Of a stretch of 64,000 nucleotides of DNA, positions 1-10,197 are shown piece after piece; within the stretch, counting starts at the first letter, position 1; every line of letters begins with the position of its first letter. The notes under the pieces are model-generated. The model searched no databases, was not told the origin of the DNA, and saw only the letters and a program-made list of their open reading frames with translations. The DNA comes from an uncultured Campylobacterales bacterium (lineage in GTDB: Bacteria; Campylobacterota; Campylobacteria; Campylobacterales; Arcobacteraceae). The stretch covers positions 248,001-312,000 of the forward strand of contig CANNFB010000002.1 in assembly GCA_947503785.1 (NCBI GenBank). Direction: 5' to 3'. Made by a program: the position numbers and the translations under genes.

Positions 1-194
1 AATTTAGTAAAAACTATCACCATTTATTTGATGTAAAAACTGGAACAAGTGCAAATTATATAAAGTCAGTTACAGTAAAAGCCAAAAATGCCATGTTAGC
101 GGATGCTCTTGCAACTGCTTTTTGTGTAATACCTCAAAATAAAAGAATGAAACTTCAAAGTCTATATCCTAATATTGAGGTATATACTTCATAA
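1..194 (+). CDS. apbE: FAD:protein FMN transferase, C-terminal fragment (partial)
   Basis: The reading frame is open from the window edge to a TAA at 192-194. The roughly 63 visible residues contain HHLFDVKTGTSA, a following SVTV strand and AMLADALATAFCV, which match the C-terminal part of the ApbE family. In that family this region contributes to FAD/metal binding and the enzyme attaches FMN covalently to threonine in flavoproteins such as NqrC or RnfG. The start and N-terminal domain lie outside the window, so completeness cannot be judged. It ends about 115 bases before the next gene, with a weak hairpin and T-run between them. Confidence 0.75.
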   Translation, partial: FSKNYHHLFDVKTGTSANYIKSVTVKAKNAMLADALATAFCVIPQNKRMKLQSLYPNIEVYTS

Positions 195-240
195 GTAATT
201 TATTATATAATTTTATTTTATTACTTATATAAGTTTTTTT
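191..240 (+). terminator. Probable rho-independent terminator after apbE
   Basis: ATAAGTAAT (191-199) pairs with ATTACTTAT (220-228), followed by a run of T ending near 240. The stem is AT-only and the loop is long, so efficiency is uncertain. Confidence 0.45.
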
Positions 241-308
241 CTATATAATTATCAACAGATTAAAAAACCTTAATAAAAAATAATTAGTTGATATACACTA
301 GGAACAAT

Positions 309-1130
309 ATGAAAAAAAAATTAATAGAAAAAATGGATTCCCTCCCTCCTTTACCAAGTAGTATTATCGAACTAGATGATTTTAAAAGAATTAAAAACTC
401 AACTCCTGAAAAATTAATAAAAATTATTGAGCAAGATCCTTTGATGATTACCACAATTTTAAGAGTTGCCAACTCATCAATGTTTGGATTTAGAAGTGAA
501 GTTGATACATTAAGTAGAGCTATCCATTTATTAGGAATGAACTTTACTATCTCAGTTGCTATGGGAACTGTAATTCAAGAAACCCTAAAATCAAACCTTT
601 GCGCTTATGCAGTTACAACAGATGATTTTATGGCTACAAGTGCTTTAGCTACAAAAATTGTTAACACGTGGATATCAAGTATTGATTTTGACTTAAAAGA
701 TGAATTACTTCTTCCTGCTTTTTTACAAGAAACAGGTAAGTTTGTAATATCAGAAATGATTCAAGAAAATAGACAAACCGAAGAATTTCTAGCAGCTTTA
801 GATAAAAATAAAGATATAACATTATGTGAAGAAGAGTTTGCAGGATATAGCTGTGCTAGAATTACTGCAAATATATTTAAAAATTGGTCACTTGGCCATA
901 ACTTGATATTTTCAATTGGATTTGTTGGAGATTTAGAAAACTGTCCTAAAGAATTTATTCAAAAAGTACAGATACTAGAGATTATAAAAATCTTAACTAA
1001 TGTAAGAGCTCCACTTAGTGATGAATCAATAGAAAAAGCAATAACTAAAGTTATTGAATATGAATTAGACTTAGAACACTTTATTAATTCAATAGATGCT
1101 ATAAAAGAAGAGCTTGAAAATAATTCTTAA
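309..1130 (+). CDS. HDOD domain protein
   Basis: A 273-residue cytoplasmic protein. The N-terminal half has the HDOD signature: the segment with SLPPLPSSI, then a helix with IIEQDPLMITTILRVANSS, then SRAIHLLGMNF, an arrangement typical of this HD-related, usually non-catalytic domain found in bacterial signalling proteins. No GGDEF, EAL or receiver domain is attached, so it is a stand-alone HDOD protein. The ORF track begins at a TTG (288), but ATG 309 is preceded by AGGA at 5-base spacing and starts MKKKLIEKMDSLPP, so 309 is preferred. The exact signal it responds to cannot be inferred. Confidence 0.8.
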   Translation: MKKKLIEKMDSLPPLPSSIIELDDFKRIKNSTPEKLIKIIEQDPLMITTILRVANSSMFGFRSEVDTLSRAIHLLGMNFTISVAMGTVIQETLKSNLCAYAVTTDDFMATSALATKIVNTWISSIDFDLKDELLLPAFLQETGKFVISEMIQENRQTEEFLAALDKNKDITLCEEEFAGYSCARITANIFKNWSLGHNLIFSIGFVGDLENCPKEFIQKVQILEIIKILTNVRAPLSDESIEKAITKVIEYELDLEHFINSIDAIKEELENNS

Positions 1131-1153
1131 CTTCATAGTAAGTAACAATTAAG

Positions 1154-1159
1154 TATAAT
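1154..1159 (+). promoter_or_regulatory. -10 element for ispDF
   Basis: TATAAT lies 28 bases before the ispDF TTG start, between two genes with only 57 bases separating them. No -35 match is obvious, as is usual for sigma-70 promoters in Campylobacterota. Confidence 0.5.
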
Positions 1160-1187
1160 ATGTAACTTTTTTACACAAGGGACTTAT

Positions 1188-2309
1188 TTGTTAGATGTTA
1201 CTCTTATAATATTATGTGCTGGAAATTCAAGTAGATTTGAACATAAAGCAAAAAAGCAGTGGTTAAGAATAGAAAATGAACCTCTATGGCTAAATGTTAC
1301 AAAAAAACTAGCAACTTATGCCAACTTTCAAAAGATAATAGTTACATCTTCTCAAAACGAACTTTTATATATGAAAAACTTCTCAGATGATTACTGCTTT
1401 ATAGAAGGTGGAAAGACAAGACAAGAATCAATTATAAATTCACTAAAAGAAGTAAATACAAGTTATGTAATGATTTCAGATGTAGCAAGAGCTTGTATCC
1501 CTAAAAGTGTAATTACTGACTTATTAGAAAACAGAAATAATGCAGATTGCATCGTACCTACATTAAATGTTTCTGATACAGTTATTTATGATGAGAATAC
1601 GATAAATAGAGATAATGTAAAATTAATACAAACTCCTCAACTTTCAAATACTAAAGTTTTAAAAGACTCACTAAAAACTTCTATCGAGCATACAGATGAT
1701 AGTTCAGCAATAAAAGCAAATAATGGAACTGTTAAATATATCCAAGGAAGTAGTAAAAGCAAGAAATTAACTTTTGGTAATGAACTAGATGAATTATCTT
1801 GTTTAAAAGCTCCTTCAAATAACTTCTTCACGGGAACTGGTTTTGATATTCATCAATTTGAAGATGATAAAGAAATGTATTTAGGTGGAATTAAATTACC
1901 AACTGATTATGGATTTAAAGCACATAGTGATGGTGATGTTTTAATTCATTCTATTATTGATGCACTCTTAGGAGCTGCTGGTGCTGGTGATATTGGTGAG
2001 TTTTTCCCTGATACTGATGAACAATACAAAGGTATTGACTCAAAAATTTTGTTAGAAAAAATCGTTGAGTTTATTTACAATGTTGGATATGAGATTGTAA
2101 ATATAGACTTAACAATAATTGCCCAAAAACCAAAGATTAATCCTCATAAACAAGAGATTAAATCTTCAATTTCAAAATTATTAGGAATTGAAAAACAATT
2201 TGTAAATATAAAAGCCACTACTGCTGAAAAAATGGGTTTTATTGGAAGAAATGAAGGCGTTGCAGTACAAAGTATAGCTACTTTAAAATATTATAATTGG
2301 ATTAAATAA
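1188..2309 (+). CDS. ispDF: Bifunctional IspD/IspF isoprenoid enzyme
   Basis: A 373-residue fusion of 2-C-methyl-D-erythritol 4-phosphate cytidylyltransferase (IspD, about residues 1-205) and 2-C-methyl-D-erythritol 2,4-cyclodiphosphate synthase (IspF, about 215-373), two steps of the non-mevalonate isoprenoid pathway. The IspD part shows LCAGNSSRF and the SDVARA segment. The IspF part shows GTGFDIHQF, AHSDGDVLIHSI and TTAEKMGFIGR, including the metal-binding Asp/His pair. The fusion is characteristic of Campylobacterota and alphaproteobacteria. The start is TTG with AAGGGA about five bases upstream. The next gene's ATG follows the stop codon directly. Confidence 0.95.
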   Translation: MLDVTLIILCAGNSSRFEHKAKKQWLRIENEPLWLNVTKKLATYANFQKIIVTSSQNELLYMKNFSDDYCFIEGGKTRQESIINSLKEVNTSYVMISDVARACIPKSVITDLLENRNNADCIVPTLNVSDTVIYDENTINRDNVKLIQTPQLSNTKVLKDSLKTSIEHTDDSSAIKANNGTVKYIQGSSKSKKLTFGNELDELSCLKAPSNNFFTGTGFDIHQFEDDKEMYLGGIKLPTDYGFKAHSDGDVLIHSIIDALLGAAGAGDIGEFFPDTDEQYKGIDSKILLEKIVEFIYNVGYEIVNIDLTIIAQKPKINPHKQEIKSSISKLLGIEKQFVNIKATTAEKMGFIGRNEGVAVQSIATLKYYNWIK

Positions 2310-3200
2310 ATGAATATATTAATTATAGAAAATGAAATTTACTTAGCACAAAAAGTTGTTTCAAGACTACTAGATGATGGGCACAGTTGTGATTATATTG
2401 AATCACCAAATATAGATAACCTAACAAAAGATTATGATATTGTTTTATTATCAACTTCATTACCTTCTTCTTTATGTAAAAATATAATTAAAAGATACAG
2501 CGAAACTGCAATCATACTTTTATTAGTTTCTTATATTTCTGATGAAACTGTTACTAATCCAATTAAAGATGGTGCAAAAGATTATATTATGAAGCCATTT
2601 ATTATGGATGAATTAGTTCGAAAAATATATCATTATAAAGAGTGTAGGTCTTTAAGACGAGAACTTAAAAGTCTAAGAGAATATGTTGATTTTATTATGG
2701 AAGATATTGACACTAAAGAAGTACTACTTCCACCTTCTTTTCCAACATTAATCGAATCAAATTCACAAAAATGTGCGGATAAACTAGTATTTGAATTATC
2801 TAGAAAATTAGATAAACCTATTTCATTTATATCATTAGGAACTCCTAATTGGCAAAAACAGCTAAATAATATTGATAAAAAAAGAATCATTTATTTAACA
2901 CAATTTCATTCATTAAAAAGAAGTGCAAAAGAAAATTTAATTAAATTAATTGAAGACAAAAATTGTGTAATCTCTTCACTAGAAACGGAAGAAGATTTCC
3001 CCTATAGAAAAGTAGAATTTAATGATTCTAATTTATTAATGTCTAATACAAATATTATGACAATAAATGATTATGTAAAACTAATGGTTTTATCATACCA
3101 ATCAAAATACCCAGATACAGAACTTTCCAAAAAATTAGGAATCTCGAGAAAATCTCTTTGGGAAAAAAGAAAAAAACTTGGTATCGAAAAGAAAAAGTAA
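2310..3200 (+). CDS. HP1021/CemR-like orphan response regulator
   Basis: A 296-residue regulator with an atypical receiver domain (about 1-120) and a C-terminal helix-turn-helix (about 250-296; LSKKLGISRKSLWEKR, Fis-like). The position normally held by the phosphoryl-accepting Asp reads LLSTSLPSS, so Ser or Thr replaces Asp and phosphorylation is unlikely. This matches Helicobacter pylori HP1021 and Campylobacter jejuni Cj1608 (CemR), which are also encoded next to ispDF. Those proteins are known to bind oriC and to regulate redox and energy-metabolism genes. Several Cys residues are present, compatible with the redox-switch behaviour reported for HP1021. The start abuts the ispDF stop, implying co-transcription. 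Confidence 0.85.
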   Translation: MNILIIENEIYLAQKVVSRLLDDGHSCDYIESPNIDNLTKDYDIVLLSTSLPSSLCKNIIKRYSETAIILLLVSYISDETVTNPIKDGAKDYIMKPFIMDELVRKIYHYKECRSLRRELKSLREYVDFIMEDIDTKEVLLPPSFPTLIESNSQKCADKLVFELSRKLDKPISFISLGTPNWQKQLNNIDKKRIIYLTQFHSLKRSAKENLIKLIEDKNCVISSLETEEDFPYRKVEFNDSNLLMSNTNIMTINDYVKLMVLSYQSKYPDTELSKKLGISRKSLWEKRKKLGIEKKK

Positions 3201-3209
3201 GGATTTGTT

Positions 3210-3686
3210 GTGAATTTAAGAAAATTTTTTTTAACAGTTGGATATTCAGGATTAAGTCCTAAAGCACCTGGAACAGTAGGTTCATTTGTTTCATTATTGT
3301 TAATATTACCACTAATTCCATATTTACATGTATCAACTATATTTATGGTAGCTATACTTATTACTGTAATAGCTGTTAAGCAGATTGATATCTATGAAGA
3401 AGAAGTTGGAGTTCACGATGGCAAAGAGATTGTTATAGATGAACTAGCTGGTATGTGGATTGCTATATCTATTTGTGGAATAACTGAAGCAAATATGATT
3501 ATTATGGCACCATTAGCTTTTATATACTTTAGACTATTTGATATTTGGAAACCCTCAATTATTGGAAAAATTGATAGAGATGTAAAAGGTGGATGGGGAG
3601 TTATGGGTGATGATATAGTTGCAGGAATTGCAGCTGGAGTTGCTACTGCTGGAACTTATGAACTTATACAAATGTTTCTAGTTTAA
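3210..3686 (+). CDS. pgpA: Phosphatidylglycerophosphatase A
   Basis: A 158-residue membrane protein that would dephosphorylate phosphatidylglycerol phosphate. The N-terminus contains GLSPKAPGTVGS, the PgpA signature, followed by a hydrophobic segment, then KEIVIDELAGMW with acidic residues expected near the active site, and hydrophobic stretches up to the C-terminus. The start is GTG with AAGGAT upstream. It is the last gene of the ispDF-regulator-pgpA run and is followed by a strong terminator. The same neighbourhood (ispDF, HP1021-like gene, pgpA) is seen in Campylobacter. Confidence 0.92.
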   Translation: MNLRKFFLTVGYSGLSPKAPGTVGSFVSLLLILPLIPYLHVSTIFMVAILITVIAVKQIDIYEEEVGVHDGKEIVIDELAGMWIAISICGITEANMIIMAPLAFIYFRLFDIWKPSIIGKIDRDVKGGWGVMGDDIVAGIAAGVATAGTYELIQMFLV

Positions 3687-3705
3687 ATTTAAATAAAAAA
3701 TAAAT

Positions 3706-3742
3706 AAAAAAGGGAAAGAGTAAAAACTCTTTCCCTTTTTTT
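3706..3742 (+). terminator. Rho-independent terminator after pgpA
   Basis: AAAAAGGGAAAGAGT and ACTCTTTCCCTTTTT form a near-perfect 15-base stem around a four-base loop, with a T-run on the + strand and an A-run before it. It could also serve carA read-through from the opposite strand. Confidence 0.9.
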
Positions 3743-3754
3743 ATACCTAAACTT

Positions 3755-3887
3755 CAATCTCTCAAACTTTATACAAGATTGTCAAAGAAGTTATTGTTTT
3801 TTGTAAGCTCAAGGCAAAAGTATAAATTCGTAAGAAACGTACATCAAGTACGTGACGAATGAATTTATACTTTTAACGCAGAGATTG
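3755..3887. repeat. Long intergenic inverted-repeat element
   Basis: Between pgpA and carA lies a 133-base structured stretch. The inner hairpin (3816-3874) has AAAAGTATAAATT paired with AATTTATACTTTT, then CGT/ACG, then ACGTAC paired with GTACGT around ATCAA. A four-base insertion (AATG) interrupts only the right arm. An outer pair CAATCTCT (3755-3762) and AGAGATTG (3880-3887) encloses it. No ORF fits here. It resembles a small mobile or REP-like element or a structured RNA; copy number cannot be determined from this window. Confidence 0.6.
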
Positions 3888-3902
3888 CGAAAATAAGATG
3901 AC

Positions 3903-5024
3903 TTATTTTACAATCTTTGCGAATTCGTTGAAAATATATTTTGACTCATGTGGACCTGGACTAGCTTCTGGGTGATGCTGAACTGAGAAAATCTCTTTAT
4001 TCTTATACTTCACACCTTCAATAGTATTATCAAATAAATTCTGATGAGTAATTTCAGCTATTTCTATAATATTATCTGGAACATTATAGTTATGGTTTTG
4101 TGCAGTAATTTCTACTATATTATCAGGATTAGCAACAGGATGATTGCCACCATGTTGACCAAATTTTAATTTATATGTATCAAAGCCATGAGCAATTGAT
4201 AACATTTGGTGTCCTAAACAAATAGCAAACATTGGAATATTTGCATCAATTAGTTTTTGAACTTCTTTCTTTTCTTCTGTAAGTGTTAATGGATCACCGG
4301 GACCATTTGAAAGAAAGATTCCACCAATTTCTTTTTTCTCAAATCTTTCGATTAAATCAACTGCTTTAAAAGATGAAGGAATAACTTCTACTTCAAGACC
4401 TGATTGTACTAATTCATTTAAGATATTTCTTTTAACTCCAAAGTCAACTACAACAACTTTTTTATCACTCATAACAGCTTTATTATAAGCTTTATTTTCA
4501 TGATCCCAAGCTCCAAACTTATGTACATAAGCTTCTTTTGTAGATACTTGCTCAATATAGTTAATATCTTCAATTCGAGGGCTTGCTGCTAATTGCTTAG
4601 CTAATTCTTCTTTTGAAGAAATTTCAGTTGAAGCTATCATCATCATAGCCCCTTCATCTCTTAGCATTTTAGTTAAGTATCTAGTATCAATATCACAAAT
4701 ACCTAAAACATTATGTTCTTTTAATAATGAATCTAAATTATCTGTAGCTCTATAATTAGAGTAATCATGATGATAATTTCTAACTAGTACACCTTTACAA
4801 TGACAAGTTTTACTTTCCATATCATCTGCATTTACTCCAACGTTACCAATTTCTGGCATTGTAAAAGTAACAAATTGACCTGCATACGATGGGTCTGAAA
4901 TAATTTCTTGGTATCCAGTTAATGATGTATTAAAAACTATTTCACCAACAGATGTTCCTGTTGCACCAAATGATCTTGCTTCTAAAAATGTTCCATTTTC
5001 TAAATATATCCAAACTCTTTGCAT
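3903..5024 (-). CDS. carA: Carbamoyl phosphate synthase small subunit
   Basis: A 373-residue glutaminase subunit that supplies ammonia to CarB for arginine and pyrimidine synthesis. The N-terminal CarA domain has FNTSLTGYQEIISDPSY. The C-terminal class I glutamine amidotransferase domain has LSNGPGDP, the nucleophile in FAICLGHQ and the His-Glu pair in VQHHPEASPG. Length is normal for the family. It is the last gene of the leftward group that includes the DUF507 gene two bases upstream. carB is not in the window. Confidence 0.95.
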   Translation of the reverse strand: MQRVWIYLENGTFLEARSFGATGTSVGEIVFNTSLTGYQEIISDPSYAGQFVTFTMPEIGNVGVNADDMESKTCHCKGVLVRNYHHDYSNYRATDNLDSLLKEHNVLGICDIDTRYLTKMLRDEGAMMMIASTEISSKEELAKQLAASPRIEDINYIEQVSTKEAYVHKFGAWDHENKAYNKAVMSDKKVVVVDFGVKRNILNELVQSGLEVEVIPSSFKAVDLIERFEKKEIGGIFLSNGPGDPLTLTEEKKEVQKLIDANIPMFAICLGHQMLSIAHGFDTYKLKFGQHGGNHPVANPDNIVEITAQNHNYNVPDNIIEIAEITHQNLFDNTIEGVKYKNKEIFSVQHHPEASPGPHESKYIFNEFAKIVK

Positions 5025-5025
5025 A

Positions 5026-5577
5026 TTAAATCAATCCCCTTTTTATTAATTCTTCTTCATATAATCTATGATAAATAATATCATAATCCTCAGTTCCTGG
5101 AATTAGTTTTCTTTTGTATGTTTTTATTTTCTCATAAACACAAGAATCAGCTTCTTCAAAACCTTTCATAAATTGGTCAATAGAAGCAAAAATTACATTC
5201 TTAACTTGATTATCTGAACATGTATAATGAATATAATCTTCATCCCATAGATAATCTAAAATTTGATGAGCAATATCAGAAAATCTATCTTCATTATTTA
5301 AGATTACTCCAAAGTCATTTGCTAATCTTTTTTTAGTCATCCAGAATAATTGTCTTCTATCTGCATTATGAAATTCTATTTCTTCTTCTTGCTCATCTAG
5401 AATCGTATCAACTTTTTCATCTAAATCATACTCTTTATCAATATCCGCATCTAGTATTTTTTCAACTTCAGCTTCAATACTATGCTTTTCTTTTCTAATT
5501 TCAACGATATCACAAGTAACTAAATCTCTTGTGATTCTTCTTGAAATATATGGGGTATGATGTGTCTTCATTCTCAT
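5026..5577 (-). CDS. DUF507 family protein
   Basis: A 183-residue soluble, strongly acidic and charged protein with predicted helices. It contains the DUF507 pattern: YISRRITRDLV near the N-terminus and RLYEEELIKRGL at the C-terminus. The family is found in Campylobacterota, commonly beside carA, and has no established function. The gene lies two bases from carA and four from purA, so it is translated from the same transcript. Its start, MRMKTHH, could be either of two closely spaced ATGs. Confidence 0.75.
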   Translation of the reverse strand: MRMKTHHTPYISRRITRDLVTCDIVEIRKEKHSIEAEVEKILDADIDKEYDLDEKVDTILDEQEEEIEFHNADRRQLFWMTKKRLANDFGVILNNEDRFSDIAHQILDYLWDEDYIHYTCSDNQVKNVIFASIDQFMKGFEEADSCVYEKIKTYKRKLIPGTEDYDIIYHRLYEEELIKRGLI

Positions 5578-5581
5578 AATA

Positions 5582-7682
<2,101 letters not shown>

Positions 7683-7687
7683 TTTTT

Positions 7688-8797
7688 CTAGTTTCCTTTA
7701 AACATATTTGTAGAAAATACTCTATTAGCAGTTCCGTCAAATGTTCTTATTTCTAATTCATCCATTGCTAACTCAACTGTATTTAAAACCCATGCAGCTT
7801 CATTATCATCAACTAATCCCATATGATTAATTCTAAAAATTAGTGATTTAATATGATCTTGTCCACCTGCGATATTTACATCATATTTATTTTTTAATAT
7901 TTTTCTAATAGCAGGGGCGCTTTCTGTGTAAATAGTAGTCATTGCATTTGCAGGAGTTGAAGGGTAAATCTTACAACCAATTGCTTTTAAAGCTTTTCTA
8001 GATGAACTAGCTCTTAAAGCTGTTTTTTCATATAAAGCATCAAATCCACCATTGTTTTTAATATTTGATAAAATTTCTCTTAATCCAATGATAAGAGTAG
8101 TCGCTGCTGTCCACGCTGTAGTATTTTTTCTTTGTTGCTTAATTTCAGTTGCTAAATTAAAATAAAAACCTCTAGATTTCTTTTCTATTTTTGAAACTGC
8201 ATCATTTGATAAACCAATTACTGCAAGTCCAGGAGGAAGCATTAACGCTTTTTGACTTCCTGTAATTACTGCATCTAAATTTCTTGTATCAATCTTTTCA
8301 ACACCAATTGCTGTAATACCATCTGCAACAATCGTAATATCTCTATTTAATTTTTTAACTTCTTGTGCAATTTGTTCTACTGGATGTCTTAATCCCCCAG
8401 CACTTTCACAAATTTGAATAAATATTGCATCGATATCTTTATCTTGGTTTAAAGCATAAAGTACTTCTTCGACACTTACTGCTTTATTCCATTCATTTTT
8501 AATTTCAGTATATTCAATATCGAAAGCTTTACATATCTTTCCAAATCTTTCACCAAATTTACCTGAGTTAATTGTAAGGGCTTTTTTGTGTGTTAAATTT
8601 GTAATACAAGCTTCCATTGCACCTGAACCACTAGATGCAAGCATAACAACTTCATCCATTCCATATAGCTCAAATAATAACTCTCTAGTTTCTGCAAAAA
8701 TAGCTTCAAACTCTGGAGTTCTATGATGAATCGTAATATCAGCCATTGCCTTTCTTACAAATTCTGGTACAGGAGTAGGTCCTGGAGTTAATAACAT
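7688..8797 (-). CDS. Class V PLP-dependent aminotransferase (alanine/serine-glyoxylate type)
   Basis: A 369-residue protein of the class V aminotransferase family. It begins MLLTPGPTPVPEFV, a hallmark of alanine-glyoxylate or serine-glyoxylate aminotransferases and of the so-called soluble hydrogenase 42-kDa subunit. The Schiff-base lysine is in TGSQKALMLPPG; IHHRTPEF and the SSGSGAMEA phosphate-binding region are also present. The natural amino donor cannot be assigned from sequence. It is the first gene of the leftward operon and is preceded by GGAAACGAAT as ribosome binding site. Confidence 0.85.
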   Translation of the reverse strand: MLLTPGPTPVPEFVRKAMADITIHHRTPEFEAIFAETRELLFELYGMDEVVMLASSGSGAMEACITNLTHKKALTINSGKFGERFGKICKAFDIEYTEIKNEWNKAVSVEEVLYALNQDKDIDAIFIQICESAGGLRHPVEQIAQEVKKLNRDITIVADGITAIGVEKIDTRNLDAVITGSQKALMLPPGLAVIGLSNDAVSKIEKKSRGFYFNLATEIKQQRKNTTAWTAATTLIIGLREILSNIKNNGGFDALYEKTALRASSSRKALKAIGCKIYPSTPANAMTTIYTESAPAIRKILKNKYDVNIAGGQDHIKSLIFRINHMGLVDDNEAAWVLNTVELAMDELEIRTFDGTANRVFSTNMFKGN

Positions 8798-9032
8798 ATT
8801 CGTTTCCTTATTTCATTCTTTATAGCAAAACGTATTATTTTATCTAAGTTTTTATTATGAAGAGGTTAAGTATTTTTTTGATGTATTTTAATTTATCAAG
8901 CAATTTCTAGTACTTTAATCTATAGTTATCAGCTTTTTTTTAATCTTAACAACAATTTTTATGTTAAAAAGAAAAATAACATAATAAATTTTCAAATTTT
9001 AAAAGCCTATTTTCAGGTCTCTGTTAGTAAAT

Positions 9033-9050
9033 ATACTACTAGTTAGTATT
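9033..9050. promoter_or_regulatory. Upstream MarR-type operator half-match
   Basis: ATACTACTAGTTAGTATT is an imperfect version of the TACTAATTAGTA palindrome found at the two promoters downstream; the centre differs at two positions from perfect symmetry. It lies just upstream of the -35 box at 9069. Confidence 0.55.
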
Positions 9051-9068
9051 AAGAATACATCTTAGCTC

Positions 9069-9098
9069 TTGACATTTACTACTAATTAGTACTATAAT
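9069..9098 (+). promoter_or_regulatory. Sigma-70 promoter with operator in the spacer (marR gene)
   Basis: TTGACA (9069-9074) and TATAAT (9093-9098) are both perfect consensus with an 18-base spacer. The spacer contains the perfect palindrome TACTAATTAGTA (9080-9091). A repressor bound there would block RNA polymerase, so autorepression by the MarR protein encoded downstream is likely. Confidence 0.85.
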
Positions 9099-9113
9099 TT
9101 CAATAAGGAGTTA

Positions 9114-9560
9114 ATGATGAATACAAAAAGTTACGGATTAAGAACTGATAAAGCTATGAAAACAATGGTTAGATTAGAAAGACTTAATTTAAAAGTACAT
9201 ACACAAACTGTAAACTATTTATCAGAACATAACCTTACATTTAATCAATTTAAAGTACTTGAAGTTTTATATCATAGAGGTAACTTAAATGTAAGTTCAA
9301 TTACAAAACTTACGATGAGTACTCCTGGAAATATAACAGTAGTTATTAAAAATCTTAAAAGAGATGATTGGATTACTTCTATTTTAAATCCTGATGATAA
9401 AAGAGCATCAATTTTAACTATTACACAAAAAGGCACGAAGGTGATTGAAAAAGTATTTCCAAATCATGCAAAAAATCTTCACAATTGCGTTGAAGTTTTA
9501 AATGATGAAGAATTAGATACTTTTTACAATTTATTAAATAAATTATATCAGGCAAATTAA
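9114..9560 (+). CDS. MarR family transcriptional regulator
   Basis: A 148-residue winged-helix regulator. The DNA-binding segment runs through LTFNQFKVLEVLYHRG, SSITKLTMSTPGNITVVIKNL and the wing with NPDDKRASILTITQKG, which is standard for MarR. No cysteine stands out as a redox sensor except one near NCVEVLN, so the ligand is unknown. AAGGAG precedes the ATG at normal spacing; a second ATG follows immediately and could also be used. The palindromes at its own promoter and before the YceI gene suggest that it controls itself and the yceI-pirin pair. Confidence 0.9.
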   Translation: MMNTKSYGLRTDKAMKTMVRLERLNLKVHTQTVNYLSEHNLTFNQFKVLEVLYHRGNLNVSSITKLTMSTPGNITVVIKNLKRDDWITSILNPDDKRASILTITQKGTKVIEKVFPNHAKNLHNCVEVLNDEELDTFYNLLNKLYQAN

Positions 9561-9574
9561 AAAATTTAATCAAT

Positions 9575-9592
9575 TACTACTAATTAGTAGTA
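9575..9592. promoter_or_regulatory. Perfect 18-base operator before the YceI gene
   Basis: TACTACTAATTAGTAGTA is a perfect palindrome lying 16 bases before the YceI start and overlapping a possible -10 (TAGTAT). It is the best match to the motif in the MarR promoter, supporting one regulator for both sites. Confidence 0.8.
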
Positions 9593-9608
9593 TAAAAAAG
9601 GAAATAAT

Positions 9609-10175
9609 ATGAACTTTACAAAATTAACACTAACTTCACTTCTTACAGCATCTGCACTTTTTGCAGGAACATATAATGTGGATGCAAGTCATTCAAATAT
9701 TGGCTTTAAAGTAAAACACTTAATGATTTCAAATGTAAGTGGAAAGTTTGACAAATTTAACGGAACATTTGATTATGATGAAAAAACTAAAACATTAACA
9801 TCTTTAACTGGAAATATTGAAGCCGCTTCAATTAATACTGAAAATGAAAAAAGAGATGCTCACTTAAAATCTGCAGATTTTTTTGAAGTTAAAAAGTATC
9901 CTAATCTAACTTTTAAATTAGATAAAATATCAGGTGATTCTGCTTTTGGTAAGTTAACAATTCATGGTATTACAAAAGATGTAAAACTTGATTTTGAAAA
10001 TAATGGAAGTATTGTTGATCCATGGGGAAATACAAGAGTTGGTTTAGCTTTAAGTGGAAAAATTAATAGAAAAGATTTTGGATTAACTTGGAACAAAGCT
10101 CTTGAAGTTGGAGGAGTTGTAGTTGGTGATAAAATAAAACTTGATATTGAAGTAGAAGGTATCTTAGCTAAATAA
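9609..10175 (+). CDS. YceI family periplasmic protein
   Basis: A 188-residue protein with a signal peptide ending around FAGTYNVDAS. The mature part begins YNVDASHSNIGFKVKHL, the YceI opening, followed by SGKFDKFNGTF, RDAHLKSADFFEVKKYP and KLTIHGITKDVKLDF. This family forms a lipocalin-like barrel binding polyisoprenoid or similar lipids; the physiological role is generally unclear. AAAAGGAAAT precedes the ATG. It sits between the MarR gene and the pirin gene with its own operator, so it is likely induced when the MarR repressor is released. Confidence 0.9.
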   Translation: MNFTKLTLTSLLTASALFAGTYNVDASHSNIGFKVKHLMISNVSGKFDKFNGTFDYDEKTKTLTSLTGNIEAASINTENEKRDAHLKSADFFEVKKYPNLTFKLDKISGDSAFGKLTIHGITKDVKLDFENNGSIVDPWGNTRVGLALSGKINRKDFGLTWNKALEVGGVVVGDKIKLDIEVEGILAK

Positions 10176-10197
10176 GCTAAGATTAGAAGGAGTTAAA

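Larger units (their letters stand above)
8798..9113. other. Divergent intergenic region with promoters in both directions
   Basis: This 316-base stretch holds no ORF. On the - strand GCTATAAAG (around 8818-8826) is a plausible -10 for the aminotransferase operon. The right half holds the MarR-gene promoter and two operator-like palindromes described separately. The middle is a featureless AT-rich sequence. Confidence 0.6.

Noticed and set aside
288-308. TTG start of the HDOD ORF in the track
   Set aside because: ATG 309 has AGGA at proper spacing, and the additional residues lack family support.
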